A program made the translations under genes and the position numbers. Below the pieces are notes generated by a model. That model saw only the letters and a list, made by a program, of their open reading frames with translations. It searched no databases and was not told where the DNA came from. Below, in pieces: positions 32,380 to 57,850 of a stretch of 64,000 nt of DNA (position 1 is the first letter of the stretch; each line of letters starts with the position of its first letter). Location: NCBI GenBank assembly GCA_009731375.1, contig BJOX01000064.1, positions 1-64,000 on the forward strand, written 5' to 3'. The DNA comes from Paulinella micropora. Taxonomy: Eukaryota; Cercozoa; Imbricatea; Euglyphida.

Positions 32380-32658
32380 ATGGCTACTGTGATAATAAGA
32401 GAATTGCCAAGCGATATAGTTGGACACATAAGAACATTTGTTTATTCAGAAATGTCCCATCAGAATTATAAAAAAGAATTTTGTAATATATGTGGTTTGT
32501 CTCGCACATTCCGATCGCATCCTCCTATTATAGCAGTTGATATTGATAATGTAGATGATCTTCAGTTTTTCACGATCTGTTTTATTAATTGCTGCAGACA
32601 AGAGTCTAATATTAGAGCAAGATACCGCGAACCGCCTTTAACCGTTGTTAAGTATTAA
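32380..32658 (+). CDS. Small protein with F-box-like start and Cys motif
   Basis: 92 residues. The N-terminal LPSDIVGHIRTFVY resembles the first helix of an F-box, then C-N-I-C and a later CC pair. It starts on the base after the preceding stop. Its own stop overlaps by 4 bp the stop of the convergent recombinase. Function unknown; the F-box resemblance is weak. Confidence 0.45.
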   Translation: MATVIIRELPSDIVGHIRTFVYSEMSHQNYKKEFCNICGLSRTFRSHPPIIAVDIDNVDDLQFFTICFINCCRQESNIRARYREPPLTVVKY

Positions 32659-33984
32659 TCTTTTTGAACTTTTTGTTTAATCCTCGTGCTTCTTCTTAAT
32701 GGCTTTGTTTCTGCTGATTGTTCTTCTTGTGGTTTTGCTTCCTTTTTCTCTTTGATAAACTTATTGACAATGACGGCTCCAATCTTGCTTATCTTTCTTA
32801 ATTCTGTATTTGTTATTCTTCCCCCGTAGTCGTTGTAAATCTGTTCAAGCAATTTATACTTATCATCTCTGCTCGCTTTTTTTCCTAATGATTGATATTT
32901 GCTTTCTGTTTCTTCTCCGTTTTCGCTTTCAGTTTCATTAACATTATTTAAATTTAGACATAAATCTATTTTGCGTCTCAACTCCTCTAATTCTGTTTTA
33001 ATCCCTTCTGCTTTTATTTCAGAAGGGTCGGCCATATTAATCCATGAATAACTAAATGAAGTCAGTAAATCGCCGTGTCCCAATACATTGCTTACCCACG
33101 TATTAAAATTCTCTAATTTCGGTTTAGCGAAACTACTATACGATAAACTCGCATATAATTTTCGCAACATTGACGAACGTTGTTTTTTTTAATATTCCGA
33201 TAGCCAAGGGAAGATTTTAATAAATCTTTTGTTTAGTTCATTATTCTTTTGTTTATCAAGCACACCCTCGTTATTAATGATAACTGCTTTTTTCTTTTTG
33301 AAATGGTTTCTTATTGAATTTACTTGTTCAATTACGAATTCAGGAGTAAAAAGGACAACAGGCCTCTCAGTCCAATTCTTTTTTGCCCTTCCCTTTTCTT
33401 CGCTAAACTATTCAGTCACAACCAAGAAGATTTATCTGATATTAATTCATATGTGTTTTTATCAAATATTTCAACATGCCTTGCTCCAATTGCTATCATC
33501 AAAGCGGCTTGAAGTAGTTTAAGACAAGGGTCATTACTTAATATCATATCATTCATTTTAGCCATTACATCACGAACATCAATTTGTATTTTTTGTTCAT
33601 TTTTTGCTTTGACATCTTTCTTATATACTTCTACAATATCAATCCGCTCGTCTTCATTCAGATTAAAATATTTATCAAGTTTGCTCATTTCATATACTTT
33701 TTCACTTTGATGAGGCTCTATTGCTTTTTTTCTTACTTCAGAAAGTATTTGCCGTCTACTATTCAAATTAGGATACACAATAGCATATTTTGGATATATG
33801 ACTTTTAGTGCCTCAAGTGCCTCTTCATCACTTGGTGTGCTAAATAGCAAATAATAGCATTATGGAATGCGACACTTGGTTTCACCTCACTATCGTAGAA
33901 GTTGGACACGACTTCATAAATTTTATTTTCAGTAGTAGCAACTCTTAACTGCCTAACAAATTTCTTGTCATCTTCGCTCCACAT
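32655..33984 (-). pseudogene. Tyrosine recombinase / telomere-resolvase-like integrase
   Basis: Minus strand from ATG 33984. Core: A-L-M-I-A-I-G-A-R-H-V-E (catalytic Arg codon near 33480), a basic TERPVVLFTPEFVIE segment (about 33330), MLRKLYASLSY (second Arg near 33163), then LGHGD with His at about 33076 and the candidate nucleophile Tyr nine residues later at about 33049 (FSYSW). Order and spacing fit tyrosine recombinases. The G-x-R-x-x-E block and the Pro-V-L-x-x-P-E-F-V-I segment resemble protelomerases more than phage integrases. The C-terminal extension is charged and ends in a basic RRSTRIKQK tail. Breaks near 33853, 33420 and 33185. It would integrate viral DNA or resolve its ends. 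Confidence 0.65.
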
Positions 33985-33994
33985 ACTTAGTGTA

Positions 33995-34012
33995 TATAAG
34001 ACAGGTCTTATA
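33995..34012. promoter_or_regulatory. Inverted repeat upstream of recombinase gene
   Basis: TATAAGA-CAGG-TCTTATA, perfect 7-bp arms, 11 bp upstream of the recombinase start. Could be an operator or recombinase site; only the symmetry is seen. Confidence 0.35.
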
Positions 34013-34066
34013 TTATTTTAATTATTTTAAATTATAAATCTAATTAAACCCCAATATTCTTCTTAA

Positions 34067-34279
34067 ATGATTTTAAAAACCACTTGGCCAGCCGTTGTTA
34101 GTTATAGCAATCTGAGAGAGACAAAACACGTGTTTGTATTAATTGATGGCCAAGGTCCAAGTCCAATACCCCCGCGCCAGAAATCATTTTTCCTCTATTG
34201 TATGAAAACGGGAGAGGTAAAAAAAATTCTATTTCTTAATAAAAGGTTGGACAACTTGGACAAGTTAAAATATAGATAA
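34067..34279 (+). CDS. Small unknown protein near right end of copy B
   Basis: 70 residues starting MILKTTWPAVVSY. It contains HVFVLIDGQG and a basic C-terminus. No match recognised and no second copy to compare, so coding status is uncertain. Confidence 0.3.
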   Translation: MILKTTWPAVVSYSNLRETKHVFVLIDGQGPSPIPPRQKSFFLYCMKTGEVKKILFLNKRLDNLDKLKYR

Positions 34280-34325
34280 TAGTAAAAAGAAATATATAAT
34301 AAATAATGAAATTTAATACTTAAAA

Positions 34326-34384
34326 AGTGTCCGACCTTATAAAAAATCGCTTGGCCGTGTCCGACCTTGGGGTTGGACACACTA
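34326..34384. repeat. GTGTCCGACC repeats
   Basis: GTGTCCGACCTT occurs directly at 34327 and 34352, followed by the inverted form GGTTGGACAC at 34372-34381. Related TTGGACAA motifs lie at 34246, 35006 and 35037. They cluster only in this terminal non-coding zone. Confidence 0.5.
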
Positions 34385-34464
34385 CAAACAATATTATTTT
34401 CGTCTCACCTGCTCTTATATTCACTCATTGAATTTTGTATAAGTATATACTATTCATCGTATAT

Positions 34465-34788
34465 ATAATGAGTTCTACCATAGAAGAAATGAAGGCTGTG
34501 TTTAGTCTCCCTGATCCAAGGAGGCAACGATATAGAGCAAAGTATGTGGAAAATAATAAGGAGATAATTAAAGAGCATCAAAGGAAATATAGAGAAGCAA
34601 ATAAAGATAAGATAAATAAACAACGAAGGGAATATTATAAGAATAATAAGGATAAGATCCAAGAGCAACAGAAGAAATACAGAGAAATTAACAAGGAAGT
34701 AGTAGGCAAATACAAAGAAGAATATCTTAAAGAGAAGCAGAAAGAAACAAATCCTAATATTGAATATTTAAAATCCCTTCAATTTTGA
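34465..34788 (+). CDS. Lys/Tyr-repeat protein, GIY-YIG-linker-like
   Basis: 107 residues from MSSTIEEMKAVF. It consists mostly of 12-15-residue repeats (YREANKDKINKQRREYY), the same type as the C-terminal linkers of the GIY-YIG genes, but with no nuclease core. It may be a relic of such a gene or an independent DNA-binding repeat protein. It ends NPNIEYLKSLQF. Confidence 0.45.
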   Translation: MMSSTIEEMKAVFSLPDPRRQRYRAKYVENNKEIIKEHQRKYREANKDKINKQRREYYKNNKDKIQEQQKKYREINKEVVGKYKEEYLKEKQKETNPNIEYLKSLQF

Positions 34789-34920
34789 TCACATTAGTGA
34801 AACTATTTTTTTTCCCTTACTCGCGTGGCTATCGCCCCCTGCCCCCAGGAACTTCGTTCGTTGCCCCCCTCCCCCATTGAACTTTTAAGATCCCTCCAAT
34901 TTTGATCATATCAGCAAAAA
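34764..34920. repeat. Direct repeat and C-rich spacer after last viral gene
   Basis: CCCTTCAATTTTGATCACATTAG at 34771 recurs as CCCTCCAATTTTGATCATATCAG at 34891, about 120 bp apart. Between them is a C-rich tract (GCCCCCTGCCCCCAGG, GCCCCCCTCCCCC), unlike the AT-rich virus. This may be the transition to the viral terminus. Confidence 0.5.
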
Positions 34921-35052
34921 AAATAAATGGACAAATATCGACAACACCGCAGACGAGAAAGGTGAGGCGAAAAAGCACACCGCCAAAATTCTGACTGCGG
35001 GGTTTTGGACAACTTTCTGTTTTTCAGTGCGGACACTTGGACAACTTTTCCG

Positions 35053-35463
35053 CATGATCATTTATGTGTGCCGGACCTGTCTATTCGTATATTAAATACA
35101 AGCACAGAAAAAGGGGTAAAACACACACAGGAAAACAGAAAAACACGCACAGGAAGCACAAAACACACCTTTGTTTTACGAAAACACGACAAACTAAGCA
35201 GACTAAGGCTAGTTTAGACAAAATAACGACTAATTCATATAAACTTCTTCGTTTATATATTTTTTAGAAGAAAAAATATGAATCAGTCGTTATTTTGTCT
35301 AAACTAGCCTTAGTCTGCTTAGTTTGTCGTGTTTTCGTAAAACAAAGGTGTGTTTTGTGCTTCCTGTGCGTGTTTTTCTGTTTTCCTGTGTGTGTTTTAC
35401 CCCTTTTTCTGTGCTTGTATTTAATATACGAATAGACAGGTCCGGCACACATAAATGATCATG
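35053..35463. repeat. Near-perfect palindrome, 188-bp arms
   Basis: Left arm 35053-35240 is the reverse complement of right arm 35276-35463; I see one mismatch (A35232 against the pair at 35284). The 35-bp centre is AT-rich and partly self-complementary (CTTCT...AGAAG). It lies about 265 bp beyond the last viral frame and 1 kb from the recombinase. Such symmetry is expected at an unresolved hairpin telomere or at two fused terminal inverted repeats, but a fold-back sequencing chimera would look the same. Confidence 0.9.
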
Positions 35464-35523
35464 TATATATATACATAATTTGGTCGACAGCCACACTCCA
35501 ACTAATCATTGAGTATTAATTAA

Positions 35524-35566
35524 AAACAACAACAACAACGACAACAACAACAGCAACAACAACAAC

Positions 35567-35598
<32 letters not shown>

Positions 35599-35599
35599 T
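35524..35599 (+). repeat. (CAA)n and (AAT)n microsatellite
   Basis: AAC/CAA triplets then AAT triplets, directly before a SINE fragment. Confidence 0.9.
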
Positions 35600-35829
35600 A
35601 GTGCTTCTCTGTCAATGGCTGATGCAAATCTGCACATGCGCCTCCATCGTCTCACCCGTGAGGGGAGTACGAAGAATTGACGATAGGCTCTAATGACACC
35701 CCCGCAAGGGCAGTTCCAACACTTCCAGACGGGCCGGTATGTTCAATGAAAATACTGGTCCAGAAATAGACCGGTATGTTCAATGAAAATACTGGTGGCA
35801 CCGACGGGAATCGAACTGGCGACAGGGCC

Positions 35830-35830
<1 letters not shown>
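35600..35830 (-). mobile_element. tRNA-derived SINE, reversed and 5'-truncated
   Basis: Reverse complement of the element at 53614-53850. It keeps the box B-like GTTCGATTCCC (as GGGAATCGAAC at 35808-35818) but lacks the box A end. It carries an internal duplication of about 40 bp (AATGAAAATACTGGT twice near 35740 and 35782). Both ends abut AAT repeats. Confidence 0.7.
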
Positions 35831-35890
<60 letters not shown>

Positions 35891-35899
35891 GTGATAATT

Positions 35900-35956
<57 letters not shown>

Positions 35957-36083
35957 TAATAATAATAATATCATTAACAACGTGAAAACAACAACAACAA
36001 TAACAACAACAACAATAACAACAACAACAACGGCAACAACAGCAGCAACAATAACAACAACAACAACAACAAACAACAACAAC

Positions 36084-36145
<62 letters not shown>

Positions 36146-36170
36146 GCAGCAGCAGCAGCAACAACAACCC
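35831..36170 (+). repeat. (AAT)n and (CAA)n microsatellites
   Basis: AAT/ATA triplets to about 35960, then CAA/ACA triplets with CAG interruptions to about 36165. Long open frames here are low-complexity only. Confidence 0.95.
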
Positions 36171-36297
36171 CGTGGCAACGACAGCATAACATAGCATAAC
36201 ATAGCATAACATGAACATAAACTTAACATACTACTATGCAATACAATGCTGAATACTTCGAGGCCAAGGTGTTGGCGGAGTCTGTTGGTGTCATAGT

Positions 36298-36478
36298 CAA
36301 TACATACATATACATACATAAATATACATACACACATACATACATACATACATACATACATGCATACATGCATACATACATACATACATACATACATCCA
36401 TAGATACATACGTACATACGTACCTACATACATACGTACGTACATAGATACATACGTACATACATGCATACATACATA
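36298..36478 (+). repeat. (CATA)n microsatellite
   Basis: Imperfect CATA/TACG tetranucleotides. Confidence 0.95.
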
Positions 36479-36479
36479 C

Positions 36480-37283
36480 CACGATATAACTAAAGTGGTA
36501 ATGTCAAAAATCCCGTTTTTGGGGAGGGAGAGGGGGCTGGGTAGTTGTTTCTCGACATAATGTGTTTGTGTGTGTCTGGGTTGGAGAACTGAGAGGCAGG
36601 AACGTTAGGCAGGGTGTTTATCTTGGATTTCCTATTTTTGGGAGAAAAAAAATTCGATCGTTTGTGTGTTTTGTGAATTCTTTGCATCAAAAAGTTGTGA
36701 CGGCCCTCTCAGGTTTGTGTTATAGAGGGTTTGTTTCCGGAGTAGCTAGTGGTCGTTTGATTGCAATTAATTGGGTATCTGTTTGATGTGGTAGCTGTGA
36801 GCAGCGAGGCTGTGTGCGCTTCATTGCAGACGAGTTGCATGTTATGTCATATTTATGAAATGTTATCATGTTATGTTATTATGTCAAATTATGTCATGTT
36901 ATGTCACAATATGTTATGCATTTTATGTCATGCTATGTCACGTTATGTCATGTGTAACATATCGTATCCATTGATGACAACATATGATAGCTTTAAAAAT
37001 GATGAAATTCTATTTGTGTAACGGGTTTTGGTGGGACTTTGGTATTTTGGCAGTGTTAGGGAGGTGGTGTTTGCTTGCCGCCGAAGGCGGCGCTTCCGAA
37101 ATGAGACAAATGAGTACTCAAATGTGCATACATCTCATGTTTTTGTGATCGCACAACCATTCTTATATTTCTTATCATACTTCAACAAAAAAATACAAGG
37201 TACGAAGCATTATTCGCGAGGTATGGCAGTGCGCAGTAGGGAACGGGTGCTGTCGGAAGCAAAACTGCTGACTCCACCTCCGA
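36480..37283. other. Unassigned spacer with ATGTCATGTT-type repeats
   Basis: No gene recognised. 36838-36960 holds irregular ATGTCATGTTATG repeats. Confidence 0.4.
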
Positions 37284-37373
37284 TGTATGTATGTATGTAT
37301 GTATGCATGCATGCATGTATGTATGTATGTATGTATGTATGTATGTATGTGTGTATGTATGCATGTATGTATG

Positions 37374-37404
<31 letters not shown>

Positions 37405-37750
37405 GATCTTATGTACTTTGTATGTATGTATGTACATATGTATGTACATATGTATGTATGTATGTATGTACATTGTATGTATGTACATATGTATGTATGT
37501 ATGTATGTACATTGTATGTATGTATGTACATATACATAGTATGTATGTATGTATGTATGTATGTATGTATGAGTACTTGTATGTATGTATGTATGTATGT
37601 ATGTATGTGGGTATGTATGTATGTAACATATGTATGTATGTATGTACATATGTATGTACATTATGTATGCATGTATGTATGTATGTATGTATGTATGTAT
37701 GTATGTATGTATGTATGTATGTATGTATGTATGTACATAATGTATGTATA
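37284..37750 (+). repeat. (GTAT)n microsatellite
   Basis: About 460 bp of GTAT units with CATG and ACAT interruptions. A further short array is at 37930-38030. Confidence 0.95.
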
Positions 37751-37935
37751 GGTAAAGGTAAGACAATTTATATATTTTTATATATCGACAATTTAATATT
37801 TTTCTAATATTTTATATCACCATTGATATAATGCCACCACCCTTACCATCAGCACCAAGACCAAGCGAAAATGTGAGGGAACTATTGAAAACTAGAGCAC
37901 ATTTACGCGAAACTAAGACAAGCGAACCAAGATAT
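37751..37935 (+). other. Possible viral scrap between microsatellites
   Basis: An AT-rich island with TATATATTTTTATATATCG, then ATG at 37831 opening MPPPLPSAPRPSENV and a helical KTRAHLRETKTSEPRY, cut off by GTAT repeats. Base composition and upstream TATATA resemble viral gene starts in copy A/B, not the host flank. No counterpart gene is identified. Confidence 0.3.
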
Positions 37936-38035
37936 GTATGTATGTAAATATGTATTTATGCATGTATGTATGCATGTATGCATGTATGTATGTATGTATT
38001 ACATACTTGTATGTACAATATGTAAGAGAGAAGAG

Positions 38036-38600
38036 TAAAGGAAAAGAAGCGGGGATGTGCCAAGAGAGATCTAAATTCAAAGTTTACAGGTCAATCTTTG
38101 GCGGCAGACAGGCTTCCGTCCATGCTACTTACGAGTAGGAATGTTTCTTATTCATTTCATTTGTTCCCTATTGCTGAATGCCTGTCACATGGTACATGAA
38201 AGTTGTGGCTTCAGAGACAACGTGGTAAGTTCTGTGGTAAATTTCCTGTCTAGGTCTACTATTTCTTTGTGGTAAGGCAAGTGCTCCGCAAAACCCGTTC
38301 GAAAAGGACGGATTTGCCTCGCAGCACGACCACTTTGAAAATTTGCAAGGAATTTTCAAAAAGTCGACAACAGGTTATGAAACAAGGAAGGCTCCTTAGT
38401 TGAGGACTAGAAGTACTACCAGACTGCCCAGTGACTTGCTGAATGAAGCTACGCTTCATTCATCAAGCTCGTTTTCATGCGATATTATGCATGCAAAAAC
38501 ATATCCACACTTACTTAATACTTCGTAAGAAAAATGCACACATTCATGTAATTGCTCCACTTCCCATCTCCTCCTTGTGAGACTCTTGTGCGATATTCAT
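38036..38600. other. Non-repetitive region upstream of thioredoxin reductase gene
   Basis: Unique sequence with no supported gene. It contains a perfect 10-bp-arm inverted repeat at 38441-38463 (TGAATGAAGC-TAC-GCTTCATTCA). It could hold the promoter of the gene beginning at 39764, though 900 bp of CA/TG repeats lie between. Confidence 0.3.
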
Positions 38601-38627
38601 GACACAAAAGTACAGACAGACAGACAG

Positions 38628-38688
38628 ACACACACACACACAAACACACACACGCACACACACACAAACACACACACGCACACACACA

Positions 38689-38731
<43 letters not shown>

Positions 38732-38804
38732 CACACACACACACACACACGCACACACACACACACACAACACACACACACACACAACACACACAACGCA
38801 CACA

Positions 38805-38854
<50 letters not shown>

Positions 38855-38855
38855 G

Positions 38856-38894
<39 letters not shown>

Positions 38895-39026
38895 GTGTGT
38901 GTGTGTCTGTGTTGTGTGTGCTGTATGTGTGTGTGTGTGTTATGTGTGCTGTATGTGTGTGTGTGTGTTATGTGTGTGTGTGTGTATGTGTATGTGTTTG
39001 TCTGTGTGTCTGTGTGTGTGTGTGTG

Positions 39027-39057
<31 letters not shown>

Positions 39058-39553
39058 CTGTGTGTGTGTGTGTGTATGTGTGTGTGTGTATGTGTGTGTG
39101 TGTGTGTGTGTGTTTGTGTATGTATGTGTGTGTGTGTGGTGTGTTGTGTGTGTGTGTTGTGTGTGTGTGTTGTGTGTGTTGTGTGTGTGTGTGTGCGTGT
39201 GTGTGTGTGTTTTGTGTGTGTGTGTTTTGTGTGTGTGTGTGTGTGTGTGTTTTGTGTGTGTGTGTGTGTGTGTTGTGTGTGTGTGTGTGTGTGTGTTTGT
39301 GTGTTGTGTGTGTTTGTGTTGTCTGTGTGTTGTGTGTCTGTGTGTGTGTGTGTTGTGTTTGTGTGTGTGTGTTTTGTGTGTGTTTGTGTGTTTGTGTGTT
39401 TTGTGTGTGTGTGTGTGTGTGTGTGTTTTGTGTGTGTTTTGTGTGTGTGTGTGTGTTTGTGCGTGCGTGCGTGCGTGTGTGTGTGTGTGTGTGTCTGTGT
39501 GTGTGTGTTGTGTTTCTGTGTGTGTGTGTGTGTTGTGTTGTGTTGTGTGTGCA
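38628..39553. repeat. (CA)n followed by (TG)n: 0.9-kb dinucleotide inverted repeat
   Basis: CA repeats from 38628 to about 38888 switch to TG repeats to 39553, so the two halves are complementary and could fold back at 38889. Many apparent long frames here are only Cys-Val or His-Thr repeats. Confidence 0.95.
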
Positions 39554-39587
<34 letters not shown>

Positions 39588-39646
39588 TTATCTATCTCTC
39601 TCTCTCCCTCCCTCCCTCTCCCTTTCTCCCCCCCCCCCCCCCCCTC

Positions 39647-39656
39647 NNNNNNNNNN
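39647..39656. other. Assembly gap (10 N)
   Basis: Ten N after a poly-C run. Other ten-N gaps are at 42690-42699, 44129-44138 and 54012-54021. At 42690 the same CTTTTCTCCTTCTCATTCAT end occurs before the gap and again about 55 bp after it. Confidence 0.95.
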
Positions 39657-39763
39657 CACACACACACACACGCACGCACGCACGCACGCACTCACTCATT
39701 CACTCACTCACTCTCACTCACTCACACACACACACATACTCTCTCTCTCTCTCACTAGTGGGC

Positions 39764-57267
<17,504 letters not shown>

Positions 57268-57531
57268 GCCTCCTGGCAGAAGCGCACATACGCAAATCGA
57301 CCTCACGCGACGAGAGAACGGATAGGGAGATTAACTTTGTCTCGTTCAGGTTTTTTCTGTACGTTTGCGTGTGTGCTTCTTCTTCAGGAGGCTCACTGAG
57401 GTGATAGCGGGGTTTTGTCCCGTCTATCTATTCTATCTGCCTATCTGTCTGTCTGTTCATATACTTTTTTCTTCTCTCTCTTCACTTGTCATTCTAGCAA
57501 TCAGTCTGTTTTTCATCGAAGAGACAGGTCA

Positions 57532-57603
57532 GGGGTTAAGAGTGTCATGAAGAGTAAGCTGCAAAGGTTTTTTAAGACCGATCTTACTCGGAAAGCTCTT
57601 TCC
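57532..57603 (+). promoter_or_regulatory. SECIS element 1 (type II-like)
   Basis: Core ATGA at 57547-57550. Helix GAGTAAG pairs with CTTACTC (57552-57558 and 57583-57589). AAA lies in the apical bulge (about 57563), and an extra small helix GGTTT...AAGACC sits at the tip. GGAA is on the 3' side, and a lower helix AAGAG/CTCTT closes it. This meets the eukaryotic SECIS pattern and lies 286 nt after the UGA codon. Confidence 0.8.
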
Positions 57604-57658
57604 TCTTACTGGGCTTTGTCCCGTCTATCTATTCACTTATCTATATGTCTATGTATTC

Positions 57659-57706
<48 letters not shown>

Positions 57707-57754
57707 CACTTGTCGATCTAGCAATCTGTCTGTGTTTCATCCCAAAGACAGGTC

Positions 57755-57830
57755 AAGGGTTAGGAGTGTCATGAAGAGTAAGCTGTCAAGGTTTTTTTTC
57801 GACCGATCTCACTCGGAAAAGCTCTGCCCT
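57755..57830 (+). promoter_or_regulatory. SECIS element 2 (degenerate duplicate)
   Basis: ATGAAGAGTAAGCTGTCAAGG...CGACCGATCTCACTCGGAAAAGCTCT repeats element 1 with one mismatch in the main helix and a longer T run. It is part of a roughly 210-bp tandem duplication (57411-57610 and 57611-57850). Confidence 0.65.
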
Positions 57831-57850
57831 GTTACTGTCAGTCTGGACTA

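Larger units (their letters stand above)
57411..57850 (+). repeat. Tandem duplication of 3' UTR
   Basis: Two units beginning GGG.TTTGTCCCGTCTATCTATT (57411, 57611) and ending with a SECIS hairpin. CT repeats were expanded in the second unit. Confidence 0.85.

Noticed and set aside
2665-34800. Canonical Polinton/Maverick transposon
   Set aside because: I see no protein-primed DNA polymerase B, no retroviral-type integrase and no adenain-like protease in either copy.
35064-35496. Pair of 62-70-codon genes on opposite strands
   Set aside because: They are the same sequence read from the two arms of the palindrome, and they lack conserved or gene-like features.
57268-57400. Hairpin AGCCTCCTG...CAGGAGGCT just after the stop as the SECIS
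   Set aside because: The stem is strong but lacks the ATGA/GA core and the apical AA; the element at 57532-57603 has all of these.
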